A stretch of DNA of 64,000 nt from Pseudoxanthomonas sp. NC8 (lineage in GTDB: Bacteria; Pseudomonadota; Gammaproteobacteria; Xanthomonadales; Xanthomonadaceae). The first letter of the stretch is position 1. The number at the start of each line of letters is the position of its first letter. Under the pieces are notes generated by a model. That model was not told the DNA's origin. It saw nothing but the letters and a program-made list of their open reading frames with translations, and searched no databases. The stretch lies in contig CP060419.1 in the NCBI GenBank assembly GCA_025232375.1, positions 1,239,001 through 1,303,000 of the forward strand, written 5' to 3'. Position numbers and translations under genes: made by a program. This document shows, in pieces, positions 34,813 to 46,211 of the stretch.

Positions 34813-37547
34813 TCAGAAGCGGTAGTTCAGGCCCACGGTGATCGTCCGGCCCCACTCGAGGAACTCGAGCGGACGGTCCTTGCTGCCGGCATAGGTCTGG
34901 TACGCCTCGTTGGTCAGGTTGCTGCCCTGCAGGAGCAGGGTCATGCCGGCCAGGCTGCCGCTGCTGAAGCTGTAGCTGAGCTGGGCGTCGGTGATGTTCT
35001 CGCCGACCACGTAGCGCAGCGAACGGTTGCCGTTGAAGTTGCCGATCTCGCCGATGAAGTCCGAACGGCGGCGCTGGTTGATGCGGGCTTCGAAGCCGTT
35101 GCGTTCGTAGTACAGCGTCCAGTTGTACACGCGGTCGGACAGGCCCGGCAGGGCGATCGGATCGCTGCCCACGCTCGAGGCGCTTTCCGGATCCAGGATC
35201 TCGATGCTGCTGTCGAAGAAGCTGGCGCTGGCGACCACGCCGAACCCGGTCAGCGCGCTGCTGAACAGCTCGAACGGGATCGAGGCGGTCAGCTCCAGGC
35301 CCTGCAGCGAGCCGCCCTCGCCGTTCATCGGCTGGGTGAAGTCGCCGATGGCCTGCGGCGGCTGCGTGCCCGGCGGCGGGACGTAGTCGACCAGCAGGTT
35401 GGAGAAGTCGTAGTCGTCGCGGGTCTGGGTGTAGATGTAGTTCTCCAGGTCCTTGTAGAAGTACGCGGCGGCGACGTAGGCCTTGGTGCCGAAGTACTTT
35501 TCATAGGAGATGTCGAACGCGTTGGCGCGCCACGGTTCCAGTTCCGGGTTGCCGCCGGAACCGCCGGGGCGGCCGGTGGCGGTGTTGACGCCGAACTCCA
35601 GCGAGGCGCGCATCTGGTCCACGCGCGGGCGCGCGGTCTGCTTGGCCAGGGCCACGCGCAGCATCTGCTCGTGGGCCAGCGAGAAGGCCAGGTTCATGCT
35701 CGGCAGCACGTCGGTGTAGGTGCTGCCCGGGGTGAGCGGGCTGATCTCGCTGCCGGCCGGCTGGGTCGCGTCCCAGAAGTTGGCGCTGGAGGACTGGTCC
35801 ACGTGCTGGATCTGCACGCCGATATTGCCGGTGACCGGCACGCCGCCCCACTCGGTGTCGATGTCGGCGCGGACGAAGCCGGTGGTGATCTCCTCGTCCA
35901 CCGTCCATGCTTTCGGGATCAGGTAGGCGAGGTTGTCGACCGGCCGGAAGTCCATGTAGCGCTCGACCGCGGCCGGCACGTTCCACGACGGGATGTAGCC
36001 GATGCCGGCGAAGCCGAGGTTGACCGGGGTGTACTGCAGGTCCTGGGCGATCGCGGTCGGGCCCTGCGCGCCGAGGTTGATGTTGCCTTCCGGCTGGGTC
36101 TTGGCTTTCTGCCGGTCGGCGTAGTTGAGGCCCGCGTCGACGCCGGAGAACCAGCCGCCGGCCGGGAAAGTGCCGACCAGCTTGAAGGTCTTCAGTTCGT
36201 CCTCGACGCTGGGCACCTTGCCGTAGCCGGAGCCGTAGATGGTGTTGTTGAGGTACAGCGAGGCCGGGTTGGAGTAGTCGCGACCCGGATCCAGCTGCGA
36301 GAAACCGCCGCTGCGGAACGCCAGGTTGACCGAATCCAGCTGCGGCATCGGGTACAGCTGGGTGTTGTTCTCCAGGTTGAGCTCGTCGCGGTTGGCCTTG
36401 GAGTAGCCGACGTCGGCGACGACCTCGACCTTACCGACGTTGAACTCGTTGAGCCAGCCGGCCGCTTTGATCTCGTCCTCGCGGTGGTTGTACATGCCGC
36501 GGACCAGCGGATAGACGTTGTTGGCGGTGCCGCCGGTGAAGGTGCCGTTGCCGTTGATGACCGGGTTGGTGACCTGCAGGCGGCCGAAACCGCCGTTGTA
36601 GTCGCCGATGTGCACTTCGAACTGGTTGGCGGTGTCTTCCTGCTCGGCCTGGGTATAGAACAGGTCCAGGGTGCTGGTCCAGGCGTTGGACGGACGGAAC
36701 TGCAGGGTCGCCATCAGGCCGTCGCGCTCGGCATAGCCGGTGCGGCGCAGCGCCTTGATGCCGTCCGAGTACCAGGTGCCGGCGGGCACGCCCGGTCGCC
36801 AGTTGTCGCCGATCGCCTGCCGGGGTTCGTACAGGCCGACCTGGTTCTCCTGGATCGCGCCGTTGATGTGCGAGTAGCCGAGCGCGATGCCGAAGGTGTC
36901 GTCGGCGAACTTGGAGATCCAGGTCGCGTTGATGCGGTGGCCGTCGGCATCGGAGTTGGCGGCGTCACCCAGCGAGTTCTGCGAGTAGCGGCCGCCGACC
37001 ATCAGCGCCGAGCCGTCGTACGACAGCGGGCGGATGGTCTGCATGTCGATCGTGCCCGACAGGCCCTACCGACCAGGCCGGCGTCGGGGGTCTTGTACAC
37101 GGTCACGCCGTTGACCAGCTCGGACGGGTACTGGTCGAACTCGACGCTGCGGTTGTCGCCGGTGCTGACCATCTCGCGGCCGTTGAGCAGCGTGGTCGAG
37201 AAGTCCGGCGACAGGCCGCGCACGCTGATCACCTGGGCACGACCGGCGACGCGCTGCGCGGCAAGGCCGGGCAGGCGGGCGATGGATTCGGCGATGCTCA
37301 CGTCGGGCAGCTTGCCGAGGTCTTCGGCCGAGATCGCTTCGACGATGGAGGTCGAGTCGCGCTTGGTCGAGATCGCGCCCTCGATGCCGGCGCGGATGCC
37401 GGTGACCACGACCGTGTCGAGCTCGGTCGTCTCCGTCTGCGTGGTCTGGCCGCTGCTTCCGGCGGTCTGTGCATGTGCGGCGGTGGCGGTCAGCGTGATC
37501 GCCGACGCGAGTGCCACGCTCAGCAGGTTGCGCTGCAGGTTCAACAT
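34813..37547 (-). CDS. TonB-dependent maltodextrin receptor (one frameshift)
   Basis: About 910 aa. Signal MLNLQRNLLSVALASAITLTATAAHAQ; then a TonB-box-like ELDTVVVTGI, plug KRDSTSIVEAISAEDLGKLPD and ESIARLPGLAAQR, RGLSPDFSTTLLNGREM and FDQYPSELVNGVTVYKTPDA, the pattern of the Xanthomonas/Caulobacter carbohydrate receptors. The barrel ends in GRTITVGLNYRF with the terminal Phe. A single break near 37065 (GGCCCTACCGACC). Ribosome site GGGAGGGGAA precedes ATG 37545-37547. An operator copy sits 140-154 nt upstream, so repression by the LacI protein is expected. Confidence 0.92.
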
Positions 37548-37686
37548 TTTCCCCTCCCAGGTAATGTCGGAAAATCTCGGGTTGTGGTGTGCGGCCGTGC
37601 CGGTTTTTGTGATCGCGTTGGCGGGCAGATGGCGGCGTTACGGTGCGTGGCCATGGTAGTGGCGCGCGTCGCGCCCGGAAGATGCC

Positions 37687-37701
37687 TGCATACGTATTCA
37701 T
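37687..37701 (-). promoter_or_regulatory. LacI-type operator copy 1, upstream of the maltodextrin receptor
   Basis: TGCATACGTATTCAT with the palindromic core ATACGTAT (37690-37697). The same 15-mer appears inverted at 42840-42854, upstream of the divergent pullulanase and MFS genes. Such a central CG palindrome of A/T-rich bases is typical of LacI-family operators and stands out in this GC-rich sequence. Binding by the repressor at 46212-47253 is inferred. The rest of 37548-37821 holds no gene. Confidence 0.7.
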
Positions 37702-37821
37702 TGGCTTTTTGACGCGCCGGTCGTGCGCCTTTGCAGGCGCGCGCATGCGCCACGGACCGGTCCGGACGCATGCTGCCGTGCGACATGGCGGCTGGCATGC
37801 GATGCATGCCGGCCGGATCGT

Positions 37822-39923
37822 TCAGCGTGTCGCGGTATCGATCGGCACGAAGCGGATCGCCTGTCCGCCCCCGGCGGCCAGGTGCAGCGGAAGCGTGTCG
37901 GTGCTGCGGACTTCACGGGTTTCGCGGACGAAGGCGAACGGCGCCGTCTTCCAGTCGGCATGGTCGCCGTCGCGATAGATCTCCGCGCGGTAGCGGCGTC
38001 CGGATTCGAGGAACGACAGCGGCGCCTGCAGGTCGTGCGCCTGCGCGCCGCCGGCGCTGCCCAGGAACCATTCCCCGCTGCCGCGCTTCCTGCGCACGAA
38101 GGTCACGTATTCACCGACTTCGCCGTTGAGCACGTGGCTTTCCTCCCAGTCCACCGCCACGTCCTTGATGAACTGGAAGGCATCCGGGTGCTCGGCGTAG
38201 TGCTCGGGCAGGTCGGCGACCATCTGGATCGGGCTGTACAGCACCACGTACAGCGCCAGCTGCTTGGCCAGGGTGCTGGGAATCTGCTGGCCGCCACGCC
38301 CCTTCAGGCTGACGATGCCGGGGTGTAGTCCATCGGTCCGCCCAGCATGCGGGTGAAGGCCAGCGTGGCCTCGTGCTCCGGCGGGTTCGGCGGATTTCCC
38401 AGGCGTTGAACTCCATGCCGCGCGCGCCTTCGCGCGAGACCCAGTTCGGATACGTGCGGCGCAGGCCGGTGTCCTTGATCGGTTCGTGTGAATTGATCGC
38501 GATGTGGCGCTGGGCCGCGGCTTCGAGCACGCGCAGGTGGTGGCCGCTCATCCACTGGCCTTCGTGCCATTCGCGCACCACCGGGCCGTTCGCGCGGTCC
38601 TGGCGCTGGATGTCGCCGGCGTCGCAGACATAGCCGGTCTTGACCACGTCCACGCCGTTGCGCGCATAGAGGTCCAGCGCGGCCGGGAGCTGCCGCTCGT
38701 AGTGGCTGACCGCGCAGGCGGTCTCGTGGTGGCCGATCAGGTGCACGCCCTTGCTTGCGCCGTATCTGGCGAGGACCTCGAGGTCGAAGTCGGGCGTGGG
38801 CCGGGTGAAGTCGAAGCCCCAGCCGTTGGCGAACCAGTCGCCGTCCCAGCCGGGATTCCAGCCTTCCACCAGCACGCCGCGGAAACCGTTGGCGGCAGCA
38901 AAGTCGATATAGCGCTTCGTATTCGCCGTGGTCGCGCCGTGCTTCGGGCCGGTGCCCCAGCTTTCCTGCTCCAGGTGCAGCGACCACCACACACCGGCGT
39001 ATTTGGCCGGGGTGAACCAGCTGACATCGCCGATCCGGTTGGGTTCGTTGAGGTTGAGGACCAGGCTGGATTCGGCCAGGTCGCCGGCGCGCGCACCGAT
39101 CTGGATCGTGCGCCAGGGCGTGGTGAACGGCGCGGTGCGTACCACCGCCGTGCCGCGATCGCCGCCGCCGGGCGTGAGCGCCGCACGCAGCACGCCGCCG
39201 TCGCCCTTGGCCAGGTTCATGCCGGCATAGTCGACCAGTGCCGCTTCGTGGATCGACAGGTGCAACCCGTCGTCAGTGCGTAGGGTCAGCGGCGTCTGTG
39301 CGATCGCGACTTCCGACAGCGGCGTGCGTGAATACAGGTATTCCTCGCGGTTCCATTCGAATGCCGGGATCCACCACGCGGTCGCGGGGCGGGCGATCGA
39401 GAATTCGGTGAGTTCCTTAGCGGATGCGGACTTCGCCGTCACCGCCCGGCTGGGCCGGAAACTCGTAGCGGAAGCCGACGCCGTCGTCGTAGACGCGGAA
39501 CACCACGTCGAAGCGACGCCCGGCCTTTCGCCCGCCGGCGGGCTTCTCGGCGAAGCTGGCCCGCAGCTCGTTGTAGTGGTTGCGGGTCAGTCGTCGTTCG
39601 CCCCGGGGCTGCTCCCAGGTTTCATCGAAGCTGCGGCGCGACTGGCCGACCAGCTCCAGGTTGCGCTCCAGCCGTCCGTCGCCGAGCAGGAAACCCAGCC
39701 GCGATGGTGCGACCACCGTTTCGCCATTGCGCTCGACACGGTAGGCAAGGCGATCTTCATGCTGGGATTCCAGGGTGACCGTCAGCCCCTTGCCGGGCGA
39801 GGAGACCGTGGCCAGCGGTTCCGCTTCGGCCGCGGCGGCGAACAGCAGCGCGAGCGCCGGCAGGAACGCCGGCCAGTGGCGGAAGGTGCGGGCAGGGCAT
39901 CGATGGTTCATGGCGGTCCTCAC
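37822..39923 (-). CDS. GH97 family alpha-glucosidase, secreted (frameshifted)
   Basis: About 700 aa; GTG 39921-39923 overlaps the pullulanase stop (GTGA), with a possible ATG at 39911 (MNHRC). Signal ...ALALLFAAAAEAEP. GH97 N-domain (SSPGKGLTVTLES, ARPATAWWIPAFEWNREEYLY) precedes the catalytic barrel: RGVLVEGWNPGWDGDWF, VHLIGHHETACAV, NSHEPIKDTGLRRTYPNWVSREGARGMEFNAW and FTRMLGGPMDYTPG. The Glu residues in VEGWN, SHEP and GMEFNAWE match the inverting SusB type. Breaks at 39418 (CGCTAAGG for CGCCAGG), about 38393 and 38323. Confidence 0.93.
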
Positions 39924-42735
39924 TCCGGGACATATACGAGGGTGGTGCGCGGCGGCACGGTGAAGCGGCCGCGGGCGGGATCGAAGCGGGCCTGCTCGCG
40001 CGGACGCGGGTCGGCCGCGTTTGCGGCCCGCTGCACGGGATGCAGGACGTAGTGCTTGCCACTCTCGCCGGGCAGGTCGAGCACCTGCGCCTGTGGGGCG
40101 AGACGTTGAGCAGGTACAGGACCTCGGCGAACCCCGCGCCGGGCAGGCCGCGCCCGTCGAGGTGGCCGGCGATCACCAGCGGGTTCTGCGCCGGGCCGGT
40201 GTTGGCGAAGCGCAGGCGCCTGGAGACTTCGGCGGCGTCAGCGAGGCGGAACAGGGTCGAGCTGGCGCGGATCCGCAGCAGGTCGCGCAGCATGTCGCGG
40301 GCGAAGGCGATGTCCGAGGGTGCCGGCCGGATCGATGCATCGGTAAGGCGCGGCGCGATCCACGGCCAGCTGGCCCGGTTGCCGCTGGCCGGCGGCAGGC
40401 CGGTACCGAAGAAGTTGTCGCGGTAGCTCCAGTCGAGCCGGTTGAACCAGTCGCCGGAATCGAAGCTGTTGCGGTCCATCGACTTGGAGCGCAGCGTGTC
40501 GATGCCCGCATGGAAGTAGGCCACGCCCTGGCTGAGGAGGCTGGTCACCGCCATGCCGAGCCCCTGTACCCGTGCGCGGTCGTGCGCCGGCGTATCGCGG
40601 GGCAGGCGGAATGCGTTGAGGTCGAACAGGGTCTCGTTGTCGTGGTTCTCGAGGTAGTTGACGACCTCGCCGGGCGCGGCGGCGGCATACCCCGCCGGCT
40701 GGCCGTTGTAGTCGATGTCGCGCAGCGGGCGTGCCTGGCCGTCGGCCGTCTCCAGCACATAGTCGCGCAGGGTGCCGGCCAGCCCGACCCGCACCAGGTC
40801 GGCCGCGCGCAGCAGGGCGGCGCGGTCCAGTGCGGGATCGGCCAGCTCGTTGGGCGCGTACACCAGGCCGTTGAGCCAGCCCTGCCGGGCGACCTTGTCC
40901 GCACCTGCGTCGCCGGGGCCGCCGCCGCGCAGCGCATCGCGGCCGCGGTCGCTGAACGTGCCGATGCCGCTGCCGGCCAGCGACAGCTGCGAGGCCTGGA
41001 CGAAGCGGCGTCCGTCGGCGACCTCGCCGAAGTTCCAGCCTTCGCCGACCAGTGGCACGTGGTGGCTGGCGGCGGTGTCGACGCGGCGCTGCAGCGCTTC
41101 CATCGCCGCGCGCGGCTGGTGGCCCATCAGGTCGAAGCGGAAAGAGTCGATCCCGTACTGCCGCACCCACAGTTCGGCCGAGTCGACCATCAGCCGCGCC
41201 ATCATCGCGTGCTCGGTGGCGGTGTTCTCGCAGCAGGTGCTGCGCTCCACGCGACCGGCGGCGTCGAGGCGGTGGTAGTAGCCGGGCACGATACGGTCCA
41301 GCACCGACTGCTCGTGCTGGCCGGCGGCATAGGTGTGGTTGTAGACCACGTCCATGCCGACGCGCAGGCCGATGCCATGCAGTGCGGCGACCATCGAGCG
41401 GAATTCGCGGATGCGCGCCGCGCCGTCGGCCGCGTCGCTGGCATAGCTGCCTTCCGGCGCATTGAAGTGGAACGGGTCGTAGCCCCAGTTGAAGCAGTCG
41501 CGCTCGGCCTTGGCCATCACCGCTGCCTGCTGGGCCGGGCTGTCGGGCGCGGCATCCGGCACCTGCGGGGTGGCGCAACCGGACTCGGGCACGCTGGCGA
41601 AGTCGTACACCGGCAGCAGGTGCAGGTCGGTCAGTCCCGCCTCGGCCAGTGCACGCAGATGGCGCATGCCGGCGCTGCCGGTGTCGGTGAAGGTAAGGTA
41701 CCTGCCGCGGTGCGCCGGCGCGACCGTCGGGTCGTTGATCGAGAAGTCGCGCACGTGCAGCTCGTAGACCGCCATGTCGGCCTGCGCGCGCAGCGGCGCT
41801 GGCATGGGGGCGGCATTCCAGCCGGGCGGCTTGAGCGCCGGGTCGTCCAGGTCGGCGATGAAGCTGCGCCGCGAATCGACGCCGAGGCTGACCGAATACG
41901 GATCGGTGACCCGGTTGCGGACCCGACCGGTGCCACGTGCGTGCACGTCGACCAGCAGTAGTCGTAGTAGCGGCCACGCAAGTCGCCGGGCAGCGTCGTC
42001 GACCACATGCCGGTGGCCGGGTCCAGGTGCAGCGGCTCGCGCTTCGACGCCCGCTGCGTGTCGTCGGCGTACACGCACACCGAGACCGCGCGCGCGGTTG
42101 GCGCCCAGAGGCGGAACGCCGTCGCCGAAGGAGACGGATGCGCGCCCAACACCGGTGCATCGACCGCCGCCGCATACAGGTCGTCCAGCGCACCGGGGTG
42201 CTGCAATCCGGTAGCCTGCAGCACGCGCCCGGCGCGGTCTTCCCGCACCAGCACCAGCGACTGGCGCAGCAGCTCGCGCAGGCGGGCGTCGTCCAGGCAT
42301 TCAGGGTGAGCGTGACGCCGGGGCCGAGGTGGGCAAAACGCTGGCGGACCGCATCGGGCAACGGTGCGCCCGCAGGCAGGACGCGCAGGGCTATCGCACC
42401 TGTGGCCCCTTCGACTTCATGCCCGGTGGCCGAGCGGATGCCGCCGCCGTCCGCGTGATAGAGCACGTAGCGATGCGAGGGATCGACCGGGCGATCCATG
42501 CCGGGCCAGCGCAGGGTGCGCCGGTCGAGCCAGACGCCGCGTGCTTCGCATGGCGCATCGCGATCGGACGACAGCACAACCTGGAAACCGGCGTCGCAAT
42601 CGGCCAGGGCAGGGCGGCAGGGGCGGCAGCCACGGCGCATGCCGGCAGCCACAGGGCCGCCAGCCAGCGTCGTGCGATGTGCCCGACGCACGCTGCACCA
42701 CGACGGCCTGCGCCGACGCGTGTCCGATCTCGCAT
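39920..42735 (-). CDS. pullulanase-type alpha-1,6-glucosidase, GH13 (frameshifted)
   Basis: About 938 aa, ATG 42733-42735, a long basic signal peptide ([19 protein letters not shown]). N-terminal pullulanase-associated beta domains ([17 protein letters not shown]), a CBM48-like module ([19 protein letters not shown]), then the barrel: [34 protein letters not shown] (nucleophile), [10 protein letters not shown] (acid/base), [36 protein letters not shown] is diagnostic for branching-bond cleavage. Breaks near 42615, 42290, 41960 and 40095. It hydrolyses alpha-1,6 links of limit dextrins outside the cytoplasm and shares the divergent regulatory region with the MFS gene. Confidence 0.92.
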
Positions 42736-42839
42736 GCTGCCCTCCCATAGGCATCCGGTTCCGGCCGCCACGGGTGCGGACCCGCGCGGCGCCTTTCCAC
42801 TATTCACGCCGGGCGCCATCGGCTGCCAGCCCCGGCGGC

Positions 42840-42854
42840 ATGAATACGTATGCA
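42840..42854. promoter_or_regulatory. LacI-type operator copy 2, between pullulanase and MFS genes
   Basis: ATGAATACGTATGCA, the exact reverse complement of the 15-mer at 37687-37701. It lies 105 nt after the pullulanase ATG (reading to the right) and about 102 nt before the MFS start, so one operator may control both promoters. The remaining 42736-42955 stretch holds no gene. Confidence 0.7.
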
Positions 42855-42955
42855 CCGGCTGGGCGCGGCACTCGCGGCACCTCTACCATGGCCCCGACGT
42901 CGCGCATCCATGCGCGCCATGACATCGCATCCGTGATTCCCGGAGGGGGAACCGC

Positions 42956-44449
42956 TTGATGGAAAGCAGACCGCGCCTGTCGTTCTGGCAGATCTGGAAC
43001 ATGTGTTTCGGCTTCCTCGGCATCCAGTTCGGATTCGCCCTGCAGAACGCCAATGTCAGCCGCATCTTCCAGACACTTGGCGCGGACATCGAGCAGGTTC
43101 CGGGGCTGTGGATCGCCGCGCCGCTGACCGGGCTGCTGGTGCAGCCGGTGGTCGGCTATTTCTCCGACCGGACCTGGACCGGGCTGGGTCGGCGCCGGCC
43201 GTACTTCCTCGCCGGTGCGATCCTGGCCACGCTGGCGCTGCTGGTGATGCCCAATTCGCCGACGCTGTGGATCGCCGCCGGCACGCTGTGGATCCTGGAT
43301 GCATCGATCAACGTGTCGATGGAGCCGTTCCGCGCCTTCGTCGGCGACCAGCTGCCGCCGTCGCAGCGCGCCAGCGGCTACGCGATGCAGAGCTTCTTCA
43401 TCGGCATCGGCGCGATCGTCGCCAGCCTGCTGCCGTGGCTGCTGGCCAAGGCGGGCGTCGCCAACACGGCGGCGCCCGGCGAAGTGCCCGATACGGTGCG
43501 CTTCGCGTTCTACGCCGGCGGCGCGGTGCTGCTGGCCGCGATCGGCTGGACAGTACTGCGTACGCGCGAATACCCGCCGGAGGTTCTCGCGTCCTTCGCC
43601 GATACCCCGCCGGTTGCCACCGCGGTGGATCATGCCGCGTCGCGGGCACCGGTGGGCGCGGCGACCGCCTGGCTGCTCGCCGGCCTGGCGCTGGGCGCGG
43701 TGATCGCTTTCCGCGGCTGGGACCGGATGCTGTACGTGCTGGCCGGCATGCTTGCGGCGTATGGCGTGCTGCTGCTGGCCGCGCGCGCGCTGCCGGCGGG
43801 TGGCATGGTGCCGACGATCGTCGCCGACCTGCGCGCGATGCCTGGCACCATGCGCCGGTTGGCGGTGGTCCAGTTCTTCTCCCTGGTTCGCCCTGTTCGC
43901 GATGTGGATCTACACCACCGCGGCGGTCGCAGGCGTGCATTTCGGCAGCAGCGACCCGACGTCGGCGGCGTACAACGAAGGCGCCAACTGGGTCGGGGTC
44001 CTGTTCGCCGCCTACAACGGCTTCGCCGCACTGGCCGCCATCGCGATCCCGTGGATGGTGCGCGCGCTCGGCCTGCGGGTGAGCCACCCTGGTCAACCTG
44101 TGGCTGGGCGCGGCGGGGCTGCTTTCGTTCCTGCTGGTGCGCGATCCGCAGTGGCTGCTGCTGTCGATGGTCGGGGTCGGCTTTCGCCTGGGCCTCGATC
44201 CTGTCGCTGCCCTACGCGATGCTGTCCGACAGCGTGCCGGCGACGAAGATGGGCGTGTACATGGGCATTTTCAATTTTTTCATCGTCATCCCGCAGCTGG
44301 TGGCGGCCAGCCTGCTCGGCTTCCTGCTGAAGTGGCTGTTCGGCGGGCAACCGTTGTGGGCGCTGGTGCTGGGCGGGGCAAGCCTGCTGCTGGCTGGCCT
44401 GTGCGTGCTGGCCGTGCCGCGCATCGCCGCGGCGGAGGCCCGGGCATGA
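42956..44449 (+). CDS. MFS maltose/maltodextrin importer (SLC45/GPH-like; frameshifted)
   Basis: About 497 aa, 12 hydrophobic helices. RLSFWQIWNMCFGFLGIQFGFALQNANVSRIFQTLGA is the signature of the xanthomonad/caulobacter maltose-type MFS group, and PVVGYFSDRTWTGLGRRRPYFLAGA resembles the sucrose/maltose (SLC45) loop. TTG 42956 lies 9 nt after GGAGG; ATG 42959 is 3 nt further and either may be used. Breaks near 43887 (TCTCCCTGG for TCTCCTGG), 44088 (CACCCTGG for CACCTGG) and 44180. It is translationally coupled (ATGA) to the amylase gene. It replaces the MalFGK ABC importer of enterics. Confidence 0.9.
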   Translation: MMESRPRLSFWQIWNMCFGFLGIQFGFALQNANVSRIFQTLGADIEQVPGLWIAAPLTGLLVQPVVGYFSDRTWTGLGRRRPYFLAGAILATLALLVMPNSPTLWIAAGTLWILDASINVSMEPFRAFVGDQLPPSQRASGYAMQSFFIGIGAIVASLLPWLLAKAGVANTAAPGEVPDTVRFAFYAGGAVLLAAIGWTVLRTREYPPEVLASFADTPPVATAVDHAASRAPVGAATAWLLAGLALGAVIAFRGWDRMLYVLAGMLAAYGVLLLAARALPAGGMVPTIVADLRAMPGTMRRLAVVQFFSLVRPVRDVDLHHRGGRRRAFRQQRPDVGGVQRRRQLGRGPVRRLQRLRRTGRHRDPVDGARARPAGEPPWSTCGWARRGCFRSCWCAIRSGCCCRWSGSAFAWASILSLPYAMLSDSVPATKMGVYMGIFNFFIVIPQLVAASLLGFLLKWLFGGQPLWALVLGGASLLLAGLCVLAVPRIAAAEARA

Positions 44450-46116
44450 TCCGGCGCCTCGCACTGGGACTGGCTCTTGCCCAAGGTCTTGCGCTTGCCG
44501 GCCCCGCGCTCGCGTCGGATGAGTACTACGGCACCCTGGAGCCGTTCGCGCAGGAATCGATCTATTTCGTCATGACTGATCGCTTCGTCAATGGAGACCA
44601 GTCCAACGACCAGCGTGACCAGGGTGGCGCCCGCTCCCGTCCGGAGCTGCGGACCTTCGACATCCCGCTGTCGCCCTGCGACGGCCAGGTCGGCAACATC
44701 GGCTACCTGGGCGGCGACTTCCGCGGCCTGCTCGACAATGCCGGCTATATCCGCGACTATGGGCTTCACCGCGGTGTGGCTCACGCCGATCGTCGACAAT
44801 CCGGACCAGGCCTTCACCGGCGGCGACGAAGTCACCTGCGACGGCTTTCTCACCGATCGCGGCAAGACAGGCTACCACGGCTACTGGGGCGTGAACTTCC
44901 ACCGGCTGGACGAGCACCTGCCGAGCGCGGGGCTGGATTTCGCCGGGCTCACCGCGGGGCTGCACGCGCACGGCTTGAAGACGGTTCTGGACGTCGTCGG
45001 CAACCACGGGTCGCCGGCTGGACCATGCCAGTGGCGCAGCCACAGTTCGGCCAGCTGTTCGACGCAAGCGGAAAACTGGTGGCTGACCACCAGAACCTGC
45101 CGCCCGGGGAGCTCGATCCGGCGCACAACCCGCTGCACGCGCTCTACAACACCAAGCCCGACCTGGCCCAGCTGTCCGACCTCGCCGGCGACAATCCGGC
45201 GCTGATGGACTACCTGGTCGGCGCTTACCTGCAGTGGATCGGGCAGGGCGTGGACGCGCTGCGCATCGACACCATCCGCCACCAGCCGCTGGCGTTCTGG
45301 AAGACGTTCTCCGACCGGATCCGTGCGCAGCATCCGGGCATGTACATGTTCGGCGAGGCCTTCGACACCGAGGCTGCGAACATCGCGCCATTCACCCTGC
45401 CGGAGAACGGCGGCATCAGCGTGCTCGATTTCCCGATGAAGGACGCGATGGTCGCCGCATTCGGGCGCGAACGGGCCGGCTACGAACGCCTGGCGGGCGT
45501 CCTGTACCTGCAGGATGGCCCCTATGCCAACGTCTACGACCTGGCGACCTTCTACGACAACCACGACATGCGCCGGCTCGACGCCGACGATGCCGGCTTC
45601 ATCGATGCGCACAACTGGCTGTTCACCGTGCGCGGCATCCCGGTCATCTACTACGGATCGGAAACCGGCTTCATGCGCGGTAAGGCCGAGCACGGTGGCA
45701 ACCGCAGCTATTTCGGTAAGGAGCGGATCGATGCCGCGCCGGCCAGCGCGATCTACCAGCACCTGAAGGCCATCGCGACCCTGCGGCGGCAGTCGCCGGC
45801 ATTGCAGCGCGGCCTGCAACTGGACGTGGAGCTGTCCGGCGACCGGGCGGTGTTCTACCGCATCTACCAGCACGGCGGCACGACCCAGACCGCGCTGGTG
45901 CTGCTGAACAAGGGCGACCGGCCGGCCGATATCGCCGTGTCCGATTACCTGCAGCCGGGCCGCTGGCGCGATGGCTTCAGCGGGCAGGCGCAGAGGGCGG
46001 GGCGTTCGTTGCGTGCGCAGGTGCCGGCGCACGGCGTGCGGGTGTTCTTTTTCGACCAGCCGCTGACCCGCAAGGACCTGCGCGCCGAGCTGGCGAAGCG
46101 GATGCCCGGGAACTGA
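44446..46116 (+). CDS. secreted GH13 alpha-amylase (CGTase-like; frameshifted)
   Basis: About 556 aa, ATG 44446-44448 overlapping the MFS stop. Signal MIRRLALGLALAQGLALAGPALAS. FAQESIYFVMTDRFVNGDQSND is the GH13_2 (CGTase-type) N-terminus; GVDALRIDTIRHQPLAFW holds the nucleophile Asp, MYMFGEAFDTE the acid/base Glu, FYDNHDMRRLD the third Asp. A C-terminal beta domain (TALVLLNKGDRPADIAV) follows, with no starch-binding domain. Breaks near 44762 and 45013. It probably converts starch or maltodextrin in the periplasm or outside; cyclodextrin formation cannot be decided. Confidence 0.88.
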   Translation: MIRRLALGLALAQGLALAGPALASDEYYGTLEPFAQESIYFVMTDRFVNGDQSNDQRDQGGARSRPELRTFDIPLSPCDGQVGNIGYLGGDFRGLLDNAGYIRDYGLHRGVAHADRRQSGPGLHRRRRSHLRRLSHRSRQDRLPRLLGRELPPAGRAPAERGAGFRRAHRGAARARLEDGSGRRRQPRVAGWTMPVAQPQFGQLFDASGKLVADHQNLPPGELDPAHNPLHALYNTKPDLAQLSDLAGDNPALMDYLVGAYLQWIGQGVDALRIDTIRHQPLAFWKTFSDRIRAQHPGMYMFGEAFDTEAANIAPFTLPENGGISVLDFPMKDAMVAAFGRERAGYERLAGVLYLQDGPYANVYDLATFYDNHDMRRLDADDAGFIDAHNWLFTVRGIPVIYYGSETGFMRGKAEHGGNRSYFGKERIDAAPASAIYQHLKAIATLRRQSPALQRGLQLDVELSGDRAVFYRIYQHGGTTQTALVLLNKGDRPADIAVSDYLQPGRWRDGFSGQAQRAGRSLRAQVPAHGVRVFFFDQPLTRKDLRAELAKRMPGN

Positions 46117-46131
46117 CCGGCAAGAGGTTTT

Positions 46132-46206
46132 CGTGGAGCGGGGCTTGCCCCGCTGCTTCTGCACTCACGCTCGAAAGCGCAGCGGGGCAAGTCCCGCTCT
46201 ACGAAG
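46132..46206. repeat. REPIN-like inverted pair of GC-rich repeats
   Basis: Two imperfect inverted copies of about 26 bases (46133-46158 and 46179-46204): GTGGAGCGGGGCTTGCCCCG on the plus strand, and the related GTAGAGCGGGACTTGCCCCG when the second is read on the minus strand. Each arm is itself a hairpin (GCGGGGC-TT-GCCCCGC). This is the REP doublet type known in Xanthomonas and Stenotrophomonas, sitting between the convergent amylase and LacI genes, where it may also end transcription. Confidence 0.75.
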
Positions 46207-46211
46207 CCGCG

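Noticed and set aside
40021..41961. A 646-codon plus-strand frame opposite the pullulanase
   Set aside because: Antisense shadow; the minus-strand frame has the full GH13 motif set.
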